This document shows, in pieces, positions 32,998-44,859 of a stretch of DNA of 64,000 nt. The position numbers and the translations under genes are program-made. Where the stretch lies: the NCBI GenBank assembly GCA_932294295.1, contig OW028579.1, forward strand, positions 37,517,362-37,581,361, read 5' to 3'. Within the stretch, counting starts at the first letter, position 1. Every line of letters starts with the position of its first letter. This stretch comes from Alitta virens (lineage: Eukaryota; Annelida; Polychaeta; Phyllodocida; Nereididae). A model generated the notes under the pieces. That model was given only the letters and a program-made list of their open reading frames with translations. It had not been told where the DNA came from and did not search any database.

Positions 32998-33272
32998 TGC
33001 ACAGGGTGCAGTGTGAGGATGATGCAATGCATTCAGACTCATCAGGCATATTATACCATGGTTATCTAGATTGAAAAAAACTCTGAAGATGTCACTTAAA
33101 TTTTTGCCTGAAAACATCCTCAGAAAGTTTTTGCCAAATTGCCAAGTCAGGCAGCTTGGGGTAATGCATTCAAATTCATCGGGTTATAGACAGGCATATC
33201 ATAAAATGGCTATCTAGATTGTTGTTTTTGATTCTGAAAAAACTTTGTGGCTGGAGAAAGACTAAAAACCAT

Positions 33273-33344
33273 TAGCAGAGCATGGTTTCGATCCACAGAC
33301 CTCTGGGTTATGGGCCCAGCACGCTTCCACTGCGCCACTCTGCT
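33273..33344 (-). tRNA. tRNA-iMet(CAT), C49U variant
   Basis: Unit 23, copy 4 of 4. Sister at 8543. Confidence 0.94.
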
Positions 33345-33680
33345 TGCACAGGGTGCAGTGTGAGGATGATGCAATGCATTCAGACTCATCAGGCATATTA
33401 TACAATGGTTATCTAGATTGAAAAAAACTCTGAAAATATCAAACTGCTAAATTTGACAAAATTAAAAGTAGAGTCAATCTACCTAATTCCATGAAGACCC
33501 AAATCCATGAAAACCTGCAACATCAATCCGCAACTGCTCAATAGTAATTTTTCACCATCATTGCTTGACTATGTACCAAGATAGAATAGATTCATTTATT
33601 TATCTGCCTTGGGTACCAGTTGTTTATTGGGGTTGAGGGGAATCACGGAATTAGGTACACTGACAATATAGAATAAACAT

Positions 33681-33761
33681 GGTAGTGTGGCCGAGCGGTC
33701 TAAGGCGCTGGTTTTAGGCACCAGTCTCTCTGAGGCGTGGGTTCGAATCCCACCACTGCCA
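33681..33761 (+). tRNA. tRNA-Leu(TAG)
   Basis: Unit 24, consensus. Sister at 8951. Confidence 0.96.
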
Positions 33762-34049
33762 AATGTTTTATAGCTAAATCATTGCTCTGCACAGTATTGC
33801 TGGCTAGCTCCTGGTTACAGGCTATTGCAGAAGGTCTATTATTTTTAAAGCTAACACTGCACAAGATGTCACTTGAATTTTTGCCTGAAAACATAATCAG
33901 AAAGTTTTTGCCAAATTGCCAAGTCAGGCAGGTTGGGGTAATGCAGTCAGAATCATCGGGTTATAGACAGGCATATTATAAAATGGTTATCTAGATTGTC
34001 GTCTTTCATTCTGAAAAAACTTTGTGGCTGGAGAAAGACTAAAAACCAT

Positions 34050-34121
34050 TAGCAGAGCATGGTTTCGATCCACGGACCTCTGGGTTATGGGCCCAGCACG
34101 CTTCCACTGCGCCACTCTGCT
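34050..34121 (-). tRNA. tRNA-iMet(CAT)
   Basis: Unit 24, copy 1 of 4, consensus. Sister at 9320. Confidence 0.96.
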
Positions 34122-34396
34122 TGCACAGGGTGCAGTGTGAGGATGATGCAATGCATTCAGACTCATCCGGCATATTATACCATGGTTATCTAGATTGAAA
34201 AAAACTCTGAAGATGTCACTTAAATTTTTGCCTGAAAACATCCTCAGAAAGTTTTTGCCAAATTGCCAAGTCAGGCAGCTTGGGGTAATGCATTCAAATT
34301 CATTGGGTTATAGACAGGCATATCATAAAATGGCTATCTAGATTGTTGTTTTTGATTCTGAAAAAACTTTGTGGCTGGAGAAAGACTAAAAACCAT

Positions 34397-34468
34397 TAGC
34401 AGAGCATGGTTTCGATCCACGGACCTCTGGGTTATGGGCCCAGCACGCTTCCACTGCGCCACTCTGCT
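34397..34468 (-). tRNA. tRNA-iMet(CAT)
   Basis: Unit 24, copy 2 of 4, consensus. Sister at 9667. Confidence 0.96.
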
Positions 34469-34743
34469 TGCACAGGGTGCAGTGTGAGGATGATGCAATG
34501 CATTCAGACTCATCAGGCATATTATACCATGGTTATCTAGATTGAAAAAAACTCTGAAGATGTCACTTAAATTTTTGCCTGAAAACATCCTCAGAAAGTT
34601 TTTGCCAAATTGCCAAGTCAGGCAGCTTGGGGTAATGCATTCAAATTCATCGGGTTATAGACAGGCATATCATAAAATGGCTATCTAGATTGTTGTTTTT
34701 GATTCTGAAAAAACTTTGTGGCTGGAGAAAGACTAAAAACCAT

Positions 34744-34815
34744 TAGCAGAGCATGGTTTCGATCCACGGACCTCTGGGTTATGGGCCCAGCACGCTTCCA
34801 CTTCGCCACTCTGCT
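34744..34815 (-). tRNA. tRNA-iMet(CAT), C13A variant
   Basis: Unit 24, copy 3 of 4. A13/G22 mismatch. Sister at 10014. Confidence 0.92.
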
Positions 34816-35090
34816 TGCACAGGGTGCAGTGTGAGGATGATGCAATGCATTCAGACTCATCAGGCATATTATACCATGGTTATCTAGATTGAAAAAAACT
34901 CTGAAGATGTCACTTAAATTTTTGCCTGAAAACATCCTCAGAAAGTTTTTGCCAAATTGCCAAGTCAGGCAGCTTGGGGTAATGCATTCAAATTCATCGG
35001 GTTATAGACAGGCATATCATAAAATGGCTATCTAGATTGTTGTTTTTGATTCTGAAAAAACTTTGTGGCTGGAGAAAGACTAAAAACCAT

Positions 35091-35162
35091 TAGCAGAGCA
35101 TGGTTTCGATCCACGGACCTCTGGGTTATGGGCCCAGCACGCTTCCACTGCGCCACTCTGCT
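35091..35162 (-). tRNA. tRNA-iMet(CAT)
   Basis: Unit 24, copy 4 of 4, consensus. Sister at 10361. Confidence 0.96.
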
Positions 35163-35498
35163 TGCACAGGGTGCAGTGTGAGGATGATGCAATGCATTCA
35201 GACTCATCAGGCATATTATACAATGGTTATCTAGATTGAAAAAAACTCTGAAAATATCAAACTGCTAAATTTGACAAAATTAAAAGTAGAGTCAATCTAC
35301 CTAATTCCATGAAGACCCAAATCCATGAAAACCTGCAACATCAATCCGCAACTGCTCAATAGTAATTTTTCACCATCATTGCTTGACTATGTACCAAGAT
35401 AGAATAGATTCATTTATTTATCTGCCTTGGGTACCAGTTGTTTATTGGGGTTGAGGGGAATCACGGAATTAGGTACACTGACACTATAGAATAAACAT

Positions 35499-35579
35499 GG
35501 TAGTGTGGCCGAGCGGTCTAAGGCGCTGGTTTTAGGCACCAGTCTCTCTGAGGCGTGGGTTCGAATCCCACCACTGCCA
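35499..35579 (+). tRNA. tRNA-Leu(TAG)
   Basis: Unit 25, consensus. Sister at 10769. Confidence 0.96.
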
Positions 35580-35867
35580 AATGTTTTATAGCTAAAGCAT
35601 TGCTCTGCACAGTATTGCTGGCTAGCTCCTGGTTACAGGCTATTGCAGAAGGTCTATTATTTTTAAAGCTAACACTGCACAAGATGTCACTTGAATTTTT
35701 GCCTGAAAACATAATCAGAAAGTTTTTGCCAAATTGCCAAGTCAGGCAGGTTGGGGTAATGCAGTCAGAATCATCGGGTTATAGACAGGCATATTATAAA
35801 ATGGTTATCTAGATTGTCGTCTTTCATTCTGAAAAAACTTTGTGGCTGGAGAAAGACTAAAAACCAT

Positions 35868-35939
35868 TAGCAGAGCATGGTTTCGATCCACGGACCTCTG
35901 GGTAATGGGCCCAGCACGCTTCCACTGCGCCACTCTGCT
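35868..35939 (-). tRNA. tRNA-iMet(CAT), A37U variant
   Basis: Unit 25, copy 1 of 2. Lost A37 as in sister 11138. Confidence 0.9.
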
Positions 35940-36214
35940 TGCACAGGGTGCAGTGTGAGGATGATGCAATGCATTCAGACTCATCAGGCATATTATACCA
36001 TGGTTATCTAGATTGAAAAAAACTCTGAAGATGTCACTTAAATTTTTGCCTGAAAACATCCTCAGAAAGTTTTTGCCAAATTGCCAAGTCAGGCAGCTTG
36101 GGGTAATGCATTCAAATTCATTGGGTTATAGACAGGCATATCATAAAATGGCTATCTAGATTGTTGTTTTTGATTCTGAAAAAACTTTGTGGCTGGAGAA
36201 AGACTAAAAACCAT

Positions 36215-36286
36215 TAGCAGAGCATGGTTTCGATCCACGGACCTCTGGGTTATGGGCCCAGCACGCTTCCACTGCGCCACTCTGCT
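36215..36286 (-). tRNA. tRNA-iMet(CAT)
   Basis: Unit 25, copy 2 of 2, consensus. Sister at 11485. Confidence 0.96.
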
Positions 36287-36622
36287 TGCACAGGGTGCAG
36301 TGTGAGGATGATGCAATGCATTCAGACTCATCAGGCATATTATACAATGGTTATCTAGATTGAAAAAAACTCTGAAAATATCAAACTGCTAAATTTGACA
36401 AAATTAAAAGTAGAGTCAATCTACCTAATTCCATGAAGACCCAAATCCATGAAAACCTGCAACATCAATCCGCAACTGCTCAATAGTAATTTTTCACCAT
36501 CATTGCTTGACTATGTACCAAGATAGAATAGATTCATTTATTTATCTGCCTTGGGTACCAGTTGTTTATTGGGGTTGAGGGGAATCACGGAATTAGGTAC
36601 ACTAACACTATAGAATAAACAT

Positions 36623-36703
36623 GGTAGTGTGGCCGAGCGGCCTAAGGCGCTGGTTTTAGGCACCAGTCTCTCTGAGGCGTGGGTTCGAATCCCACCACTG
36701 CCA
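36623..36703 (+). tRNA. tRNA-Leu(TAG), D-loop U-to-C
   Basis: Unit 26. Upstream ACTAACACTA variant shared with sister 11893. Confidence 0.95.
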
Positions 36704-36991
36704 AATGTTTTATAGCTAAATCATTGCTCTGCACAGTATTGCTGGCTAGCTCCTGGTTACAGGCTATTGCAGAAGGTCTATTATTTTTAAAGCTAACACT
36801 GCACAAGATGTCACTTGAATTTTTGCCTGAAAACATAATCAGAAAGTTTTTGCCAAATTGCCAAGTCAGGCAGGTTGGGGTAATGCATTCAGACTCATCG
36901 GGTTATAGACAGGCATATTATAAAATGGTTATCTAGATTGTCGTCTTTCATTCTGAGAAAACTTTGTGGCTGGAGAAAGACTAAAAACCAT

Positions 36992-37063
36992 TAGCAGAGC
37001 ATGGTTTCGATCCACGGACCTCTGGGTTATGGGCCCAGCACGCTTCCACTGCGCCACTCTGCT
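36992..37063 (-). tRNA. tRNA-iMet(CAT)
   Basis: Unit 26, copy 1 of 2, consensus, leader centre CGG. Sister at 12262. Confidence 0.96.
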
Positions 37064-37338
37064 TGCACCGGGTGCAGTGTGAGGATGATGCAATGCATTC
37101 AGACTCATCAGGCATATTATACCATGGTTATCTAGATTGAAAAAAACTCTGAAGATGTCACTTAAATTTTTGCCTGAAAACATCCTCAGAAAGTTTTTGC
37201 CAAATTGCCAAGTCAGGCAGCTTGGGGTAATGCATTCAAATTCATCGGGTTATAGACAGGCATATCATAAAATGGCTATCTAGATTTTTGTTTTTGATTC
37301 TGAAAAAACTTTGTGGCTGGAGAAAGACTAAAAACCAT

Positions 37339-37410
37339 TAGCAGAGCATGGTTTCGATCCACGGACCTCTGGGTTATGGGCCCAGCACGCTTCCACTGCG
37401 CCACTCTGCT
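37339..37410 (-). tRNA. tRNA-iMet(CAT)
   Basis: Unit 26, copy 2 of 2, consensus. Sister at 12609. Confidence 0.96.
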
Positions 37411-37746
37411 TGCACAGGGTGCAGTGTGAGGATGATGCAATGCATTCAGACTCATCAGGCATATTATACAATGGTTATCTAGATTGAAAAAAACTCTGAA
37501 AATATCAAACTGCTAAATTTGACAAAATTAAAAGTAGAGTCAATCTACCTAATTCAATGAAGACCCAAATCCATGAAAACCTGCAACATCAATCCGCAAC
37601 TGCTCAATAGTAATTTTTCACCATCATTGCTTGACTATGTACCAAGATAGAATAGATTCATTTATTTATCTGCCTTGGGTACCAGTTGTTTATTGGGGTT
37701 GAGGGGAATCACGGAATTAGGTACACTGACACTATAGAATAAACAT

Positions 37747-37827
37747 GGTAGTGTGGCCGAGCGGTCTAAGGCGCTGGTTTTAGGCACCAGTCTCTCTGAG
37801 GCGTGGGTTCGAATCCCACCACTGCCA
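37747..37827 (+). tRNA. tRNA-Leu(TAG)
   Basis: Unit 27, consensus. Sister at 13017. Confidence 0.96.
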
Positions 37828-38115
37828 AATGTTTTATAGCTAAAGCATTGCTCTGCACAGTATTGCTGGCTAGCTCCTGGTTACAGGCTATTGCAGAAGG
37901 TCTATTATTTTTAAAGCTAACACTGCACAAGATGTCACTTGAATTTTTGCCTGAAAACATAATCAGAAAGTTTTTGCCAAATTGCCAAGTCAGGCAGGTT
38001 GGGGTAATGCAGTCAGAATCATCGGGTTATAGACAGGCATATTATAAAATGGTTATCTAGATTGTCGTCTTTCATTCTGAAAAAACTTTGTGGCTGGAGA
38101 AAGACTAAAAACCAT

Positions 38116-38187
38116 TAGCAGAGCATGGTTTCGATCCACGGACCTCTGGGTTATGGGCCCAGCACGCTTCCACTGTGCCACTCTGCT
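38116..38187 (-). tRNA. tRNA-iMet(CAT), G12A variant
   Basis: Unit 27, copy 1 of 2. A12/C23 mismatch. Sister at 13386. Confidence 0.92.
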
Positions 38188-38462
38188 TGCACAGGGTGCA
38201 GTGTGAGGATGATGCAATGCATTCAGACTCATCAGGCATATTATACCATGGTTATCTAGATTGAAAAAAACTCTGAAGATGTCACTTAAATTTTTGCCTG
38301 AAAACATCCTCAGAAAGTTTTTGCCAAATTGCCAAGTCAGGCAGCTTGGGGTAATGCATTCAAATTCATTGGGTTATAGACAGGCATATCATAAAATGGC
38401 TATCTAGATTGTTGTTTTTGATTCTGAAAAAACTTTGTGGCTGGAGAAAGACTAAAAACCAT

Positions 38463-38534
38463 TAGCAGAGCATGGTTTCGATCCACGGACCTCTGGGTTA
38501 TGGGCCCAGCACGCTTCCACTGCGCCACTCTGCT
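38463..38534 (-). tRNA. tRNA-iMet(CAT)
   Basis: Unit 27, copy 2 of 2, consensus. Keeps GGGG and CATTGGG where sister 13732 has the patch. Confidence 0.96.
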
Positions 38535-38870
38535 TGCACAGGGTGCAGTGTGAGGATGATGCAATGCATTCAGACTCATCAGGCATATTATACAATGGTT
38601 ATCTAGATTGAAAAAAACTCTGAAAATATCAAACTGCTAAATTTGACAAAATTAAAAGTAGAGTCAATCTACCTAATTCCATGAAGACCCAAATCCATGA
38701 AAACCTGCAACATCAATCCGCAACTGCTCAATAGTAATTTTTCACCATCATTGCTTGACTATGTACCAAGATAGAATAGATTCATTTATTTATCTGCCTT
38801 GGGTACCAGTTGTTTATTGGGGTTGAGGGGAATCACGGAATTAGGTACACTGACACTATAGAATAAACAT

Positions 38871-38951
38871 GGTAGTGTGGCCGAGCGGCCTAAGGCGCTG
38901 GTTTTAGGCACCAGTCTCTCTGAGGCGTGGGTTCGAATCCCACCACTGCCA
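38871..38951 (+). tRNA. tRNA-Leu(TAG), D-loop U-to-C
   Basis: Unit 28. Sister at 14140 (offset now 24,731). Confidence 0.95.
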
Positions 38952-39239
38952 AATGTTTTATAGCTAAATCATTGCTCTGCACAGTATTGCTGGCTAGCTC
39001 CTGGTTACAGGCTATTGCAGAAGGTCTATTATTTTTAAAGCTAACACTGCACAAGATGTCACTTGAATTTTTGCCTGAAAACATAATCAGAAAGTTTTTG
39101 CCAAATTGCCAAGTCAGGCAGGTTGGGGTAATGCATTCAGACTCATCGGGTTATAGACAGGCATATTATAAAATGGTTATCTAGATTGTCGTCTTTCATT
39201 CTGAGAAAACTTTGTGGCTGGAGAAAGACTAAAAACCAT

Positions 39240-39311
39240 TAGCAGAGCATGGTTTCGATCCACGGACCTCTGGGTTATGGGCCCAGCACGCTTCCACTGC
39301 GCCACTCTGCT
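39240..39311 (-). tRNA. tRNA-iMet(CAT)
   Basis: Unit 28, copy 1 of 2, consensus, leader centre CGG. Sister at 14509. Confidence 0.96.
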
Positions 39312-39586
39312 TGCACCGGGTGCAGTGTGAGGATGATGCAATGCATTCAGACTCATCAGGCATATTATACCATGGTTATCTAGATTGAAAAAAACTCTGA
39401 AGATGTCACTTAAATTTTTGCCTGAAAACATCCTCAGAAAGTTTTTGCCAAATTGCCAAGTCAGGCAGCTTGGGGTAATGCATTCAAATTCATCGGGTTA
39501 TAGACAGGCATATCATAAAATGGCTATCTAGATTGTTGTTTTTGATTCTGAAAAAACTTTGTGGCTGGAGAAAGACTAAAAACCAT

Positions 39587-39658
39587 TAGCAGAGCATGGT
39601 TTCGATCCACGGACCTCTGGGTTATGGGCCCAGCACGCTTCCACTGCGCCACTCTGCT
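39587..39658 (-). tRNA. tRNA-iMet(CAT)
   Basis: Unit 28, copy 2 of 2, consensus. Sister at 14856. Confidence 0.96.
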
Positions 39659-39994
39659 TGCACAGGGTGCAGTGTGAGGATGATGCAATGCATTCAGACT
39701 CATCAGGCATATTATACAATGGTTATCTAGATTGAAAAAAACTCTGAAAATATCAAACTGCTAAATTTGACAAAATTAAAAGTAGAGTCAATCTACCTAA
39801 TTCAATGAAGACCCAAATCCATGAAAACCTGCAACATCAATCCGCAACTGCTCAATAGTAATTTTTCACCATCATTGCTTGACTATGTACCAAGATAGAA
39901 TAGATTCATTTATTTATCTGCCTTGGGTACCAGTTGTTTATTGGGGTTGAGGGGAATCACGGAATTAGGTACACTGACACTATAGAATAAACAT

Positions 39995-40075
39995 GGTAGT
40001 GTGGCCGAGCGGTCTAAGGCGCTGGTTTTAGGCACCAGTCTCTCTGAGGCGTGGGTTCGAATCCCACCACTGCCA
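39995..40075 (+). tRNA. tRNA-Leu(TAG)
   Basis: Unit 29, consensus; opens the second single-iMet unit. Sister at 15264. Confidence 0.96.
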
Positions 40076-40363
40076 AATGTTTTATAGCTAAAGCATTGCT
40101 CTGCACAGTATTGCTGGCTAGCTCCTGGTTACAGGCTATTGCAGAAGGTCTATTATTTTTAAAGCTAACACTGCACAAGATGTCACTTGAATTTTTGCCT
40201 GAAAACATCCTCAGAAAGTTTTTGCCAAATTGCCAAGTCAGGCAGCTTGGGGTAATGCATTCAGAATCATCGGGTTATAGACAGGCATATTATAAAATGG
40301 TTATCTAGATTGTCGTCTTTCATTCTGAAAAAACTTTGTGGCTGGAGAAAGACTAAAAACCAT

Positions 40364-40435
40364 TAGCAGAGCATGGTTTCGATCCACGGACCTCTGGGTT
40401 ATGGGCCCAGCACGCTTCCACTGCGCCACTCTGCT
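40364..40435 (-). tRNA. tRNA-iMet(CAT)
   Basis: Unit 29, only copy, consensus, leader arm TGCGC. Sister at 15633. Confidence 0.96.
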
Positions 40436-40771
40436 TGCGCAGGGTGCAGTGTGAGGATGATGCAATGCATTCAGACTCATCAGGCATATTATACAATGGT
40501 TATCTAGATTGAAAAAAACTCTGAAAATATCAAACTGCTAAATTTGACAAAATTAAAAGTAGAGTCAATCTACCTAATTCCATGAAGACCCAAATCCATG
40601 AAAACCTGCAACATCAATCCGCAACTGCTCAATAGTAATTTTTCACCATCATTGCTTGACTATGTACCAAGATAGAATAGATTCATTTATTTATCTGCCC
40701 TGGGTACCAGTTGTTTATTGGGGTTGAGGGGAATCACGGAATTAGGTACACTGACACTATAGAATAAACAT

Positions 40772-40852
40772 GGTAGTGTGGCCGAGCGGTCTAAGGCGCT
40801 GGTTTTAGGCACCAGTCTCTCTGAGGTGTGGGTTCGAATCCCACCACTGCCA
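40772..40852 (+). tRNA. tRNA-Leu(TAG), C48U variant
   Basis: Unit 30. Sister at 16041. Confidence 0.94.
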
Positions 40853-41140
40853 AATGTTTTATAGCTAAATCATTGCTCTGCACAGTATTGCTGGCTAGCT
40901 CCTGGTTACAGGCTATTGCAGAAGGTCTATTATTTTTAAAGCTAACACTGCACAAGATGTCACTTGAATTTTTGCCTGAAAACATAATCAGAAAGTTTTT
41001 GCCAAATTGCCAAGTCAGGCAGGTTGGGGTAATGCATTCAGAATCATCGGGTTATAGACAGGCATATTATAAAATGGTTATCTAGATTGTCGTCTTTCAT
41101 TCTGAGAAAACTTTGTGGCTGGAGAAAGACTAAAAACCAT

Positions 41141-41212
41141 TAGCAGAGCATGGTTTCGATCCACGGACCTCTGGGTTATGGGCCCAGCACGCTTCCACTG
41201 CGCCACTCTGCT
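41141..41212 (-). tRNA. tRNA-iMet(CAT)
   Basis: Unit 30, copy 1 of 2, consensus. Upstream spacer has two changes absent from sister 16410. Confidence 0.96.
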
Positions 41213-41487
41213 TGCACAGGGTGCAGTGTGAGGATGATGCAATGCATTCAGACTCATCAGGCATATTATACCATGGTTATCTAGATTAAAAAAAACTCTG
41301 AAGATGTCACTTAAATTTTTGCCTGAAAACATCCTCAGAATGTTTTTGCCAAATTGCCAAGTCAGGCAGCTTGGGGTAATGCATTCAAATTCATTGGGTT
41401 ATAGACAGGCATATCATAAAATGGCTATCTAGATTGTTGTTTTTGATTCTGAAAAAACTTTGTGGCTGGAGAAAGACTAAAAACCAT

Positions 41488-41559
41488 TAGCAGAGCATGG
41501 TTTCGATCCACAGACCTCTGGGTTATGGGCCCAGCACGCTTCCACTGCGCCACTCTGCT
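41488..41559 (-). tRNA. tRNA-iMet(CAT), C49U variant
   Basis: Unit 30, copy 2 of 2. Sister at 16757. Confidence 0.94.
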
Positions 41560-41895
41560 TGCACAGGGTGCAGTGTGAGGATGATGCAATGCATTCAGAC
41601 TCATCAGGCATATTATACAATGGTTATCTAGATTGAAAAAAACTCTGAAAATATCAAACTGCTAAATTTGACAAAATTAAAAGTAGAGTCAATCTACCTA
41701 ATTCCATGAAGACCCAAATCCATGAAAACCTGCAACATCAATCCGCAACTGCTCAATAGTAATTTTTCACCATCATTGCTTGACTATGTACCAAGATAGA
41801 ATAGATTCATTTATTTATCTGCCTTGGGTACCAGTTGTTTATTGGGGTTGAGGGGAATCACGGAATTAGGTACACTGACACTATAGAATAAACAT

Positions 41896-41976
41896 GGTAG
41901 TGTGGCCGAGCGGCCTAAGGCGCTGGTTTTAGGCACCAGTCTCTCTGAGGCGTGGGTTCGAATCCCACCACTGCCA
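41896..41976 (+). tRNA. tRNA-Leu(TAG), D-loop U-to-C
   Basis: Unit 31, last gene in the second 24.73-kb block. Sister at 17165. Confidence 0.95.
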
Positions 41977-42264
41977 AATGTTTTATAGCTAAATCATTGC
42001 TCTGCACAGTATTGCTGGCTAGCTCCTGGTTACAGGCTATTGCAGAAGGTCTATTATTTTTAAAGCTAACACTGCACAAGATGTCACTTGAATTTTTGCC
42101 TGAAAACATAATCAGAAAGTTTTTGCCAAATTGCCAAGTCAGGCAGGTTGGGGTAATGCATTCAAATTCATCGGGTTATAGACAGGCATATTATAAAATG
42201 GTTATCTAGATTGTCGTCTTTCATTCTGAGAAAACTTTGTGGCTGGAGAAAGACTAAAAACCAT

Positions 42265-42336
42265 TAGCAGAGCATGGTTTCGATCCACGGACCTCAAGGT
42301 TATGGGCCCAGCACGCTTCCACTGCGCCACTCTGCT
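42265..42336 (-). tRNA. tRNA-iMet(CAT), altered anticodon stem
   Basis: Unit 31, copy 1 of 3. A two-base change (C41U, A42U) turns the 3' anticodon-stem strand CCCAG into CCTTG. This leaves a G29:U41 wobble in place of one of the three initiator G:C pairs, and a U28/U42 mismatch. Leader centre is CGG. Unique in the window. Confidence 0.88.
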
Positions 42337-42611
42337 TGCACCGGGTGCAGTGTGAGGATGATGCAATGCATTCAGACTCATCAGGCATATTATACCATGG
42401 TTATCTAGATTGAAAAAAACTCTGAAGATGTCACTTAAATTTTTGCCTGAAAACATCCTCAGAAAGTTTTTGTCAAATTGCCAAGTCAGGCAGCTTGGGG
42501 TAATGCATTCAAATTCATCGGGTTATAGACAGGCATATCATAAAATGGCTATCTAGATTGTTGTTTTTGATTCTGAAAAAACTTTGTGGCTGGAGAAAGA
42601 CTAAAAACCAT

Positions 42612-42683
42612 TAGCAGAGCATGGTTTCGATCCACGGACCTCTGGGTTATGGGCCCAGCACGCTTCCACTGCGCCACTCTGCT
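42612..42683 (-). tRNA. tRNA-iMet(CAT)
   Basis: Unit 31, copy 2 of 3, consensus. Confidence 0.96.
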
Positions 42684-42958
42684 TGCACAGGGTGCAGTGT
42701 GAGGATGATGCAATGCATTCAGACTCATCAGGCATATTATACCATGGTTATCTAGATTGAAAAAAACTCTGAAGATGTCACTTAAATTTTTGCCTGAAAA
42801 CATCCTCAGAAAGTTTTTGCCAAATTGCCAAGTCAGGCAGCTTGGGGTAATGCATTCAAATTCATCGGGTTATAGACAGGCATATCATAAAATGGCTATC
42901 TAGATTGTTGTTTTTGATTCTGAAAAAACTTTGTGGCTGGAGAAAGACTAAAAACCAT

Positions 42959-43030
42959 TAACAGAGCATGGTTTCGATCCACAGACCTCTGGGTTATGGG
43001 CCCAGCACGCTTCCACTGCGCCACTCTGCT
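42959..43030 (-). tRNA. tRNA-iMet(CAT), C71U + C49U
   Basis: Unit 31, copy 3 of 3. Combines the two wobble variants found singly at 8196 and 8543, consistent with recombination between such copies. Confidence 0.93.
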
Positions 43031-43366
43031 TGCACAGGGTGCAGTGTGAGGATGATGCAATGCATTCAGACTCATCAGGCATATTATACAATGGTTATCT
43101 AGATTGAAAAAAACTCTGAAAATATCAAACTGCTAAATTTGACAAAATTAAAAGTAGAGTCAATCTACCTAATTCCATGAAGACCCAAATCCATGAAAAC
43201 CTGCAACATCAATCCGCAACTGCTCAATAGTAATTTTTCACCATCATTGCTTGACTATGTACCAAGATAGAATAGATTCATTTATTTATCTGCCTTGGGT
43301 ACCAGTTGTTTATTGGGGTTGAGGGGAATCACGGAATTAGGTACACTGACACTATAGAATAAACAT

Positions 43367-43447
43367 GGTAGTGTGGCCGAGCGGTCTAAGGCGCTGGTTT
43401 TAGGCACCAGTCTCTCTGAGGCGTGGGTTCGAATCCCACCACTGCCA
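43367..43447 (+). tRNA. tRNA-Leu(TAG)
   Basis: Unit 32, consensus. Confidence 0.96.
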
Positions 43448-43735
43448 AATGTTTTATAGCTAAAGCATTGCTCTGCACAGTATTGCTGGCTAGCTCCTGG
43501 TTACAGGCTATTGCAGAAGGTCTATTATTTTTAAAGCTAACACTGCACAAGATGTCACTTGAATTTTTGCCTGAAAACATAATCAGAAAGTTTTTGCCAA
43601 ATTGCCAAGTCAGGCAGGTTGGGGTAATGCATTCAGACTCATCGGGTTATAGACAGGCATATTATAAAATGGTTATCTAGATTGTCATCTTTCATTCTGA
43701 GAAAACTTTGTGGCTGGAGAAAGACTAAAAACCAT

Positions 43736-43807
43736 TAGCAGAGCATGGTTTCGATCCACGGACCTCTGGGTTATGGGCCCAGCACGCTTCCACTGCGCCA
43801 CTCTGCT
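43736..43807 (-). tRNA. tRNA-iMet(CAT)
   Basis: Unit 32, copy 1 of 2, consensus. Spacer GTCATC for GTCGTC. Confidence 0.96.
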
Positions 43808-44082
43808 TGCACAGGGTGCAGTGTGAGGATGATGCAATGCATTCAGACTCATCAGGCATATTATACCATGGTTATCTAGATTGAAAAAAACTCTGAAGAT
43901 GTCACTTAAATTTTTGCCTGAAAACATCCTCAGAAAGTTTTTGCCAAATTGCCAAGTCAGGCAGCTTGGGGTAATGCATTCAAATTCATCGGGTTATAGA
44001 CAGGCATATCATAAAATGGCTATCTAGATTGTTGTTTTTGATTCTGAAAAAACTTTGTGGCTGGAGAAAGACTAAAAACCAT

Positions 44083-44154
44083 TAGCAGAGCATGGTTTCG
44101 ATCCACGGACCTCTGGGTTATGGGCCCAGCACGCTTCCACTGCGCCACTCTGCT
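44083..44154 (-). tRNA. tRNA-iMet(CAT)
   Basis: Unit 32, copy 2 of 2, consensus, leader centre TGG. Upstream ACCATGG is unusual for the last copy. Confidence 0.96.
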
Positions 44155-44490
44155 TGCACTGGGTGCAGTGTGAGGATGATGCAATGCATTCAGACTCATC
44201 AGGCATATTATACCATGGTTATCTAGATTGAAAAAAACTCTGAAAATATCAAACTGCTAAATTTGACAAAATTAAAAGTAGAGTCAATCTACCTAATTCC
44301 ATGAAGACCCAAATCCATGAAAACCTGCAACATCAATCCGCAACTGCTCAATAGTAATTTTTCACCATCATTGCTTGACTATGTACCAAGATAGAATAGA
44401 TTCATTTATTTATCTGCCTTGGGTACCAGTTGTTTATTGGGGTTGAGGGGAATCACGGAATTAGGTACACTGACACTATAGAATAAACAT

Positions 44491-44571
44491 GGTAGTGTGG
44501 CCGAGCGGTCTAAGGCACTGGTTTTAGGCACCAGTCTCTCTGAGGCGTGGGTTCGAATCCCACCACTGCCA
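44491..44571 (+). tRNA. tRNA-Leu(TAG), G26A variant
   Basis: Unit 33. Base 26, at the hinge of D and anticodon stems, is A; probably mild. Confidence 0.94.
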
Positions 44572-44859
44572 AATGTTTTATAGCTAAATCATTGCTCTGC
44601 ACAGTATTGCTGGCTAGCTCCTGGTTACAGGCTATTGCAGAAGGTCTATTATTTTTAAAGCTAACACTGCACAAGATGTCACTTGAATTTTTGCCTGAAA
44701 ACATAATCAGAAAGTTTTTGCCAAATTGCCAAGTCAGGCAGGTTGGGGTAGTGCATTCAGACTCATCGGGTTATAGACAGGCATATTATAAAATGGTTAT
44801 CTAGATTGTCGTCTTTCATTCTGAGAAAACTTTGTGGCTGGAGAAAGACTAAAAACCAT

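Larger units (their letters stand above)
24731..41993. repeat. Large segmental duplication, copy 2 (24.73-kb offset)
   Basis: Second copy of 1-17,262. The offset is 24,730 up to about 38,350 and 24,731 beyond it, because copy 1 lacks one G in a GGGG run at 13,620. Differences private to this copy include 41,288 (G to A) and 41,341 (A to T). Past 41,993 the Leu 3' flank switches from CTAAAG to CTAAAT and the unit composition differs. Confidence 0.93.
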
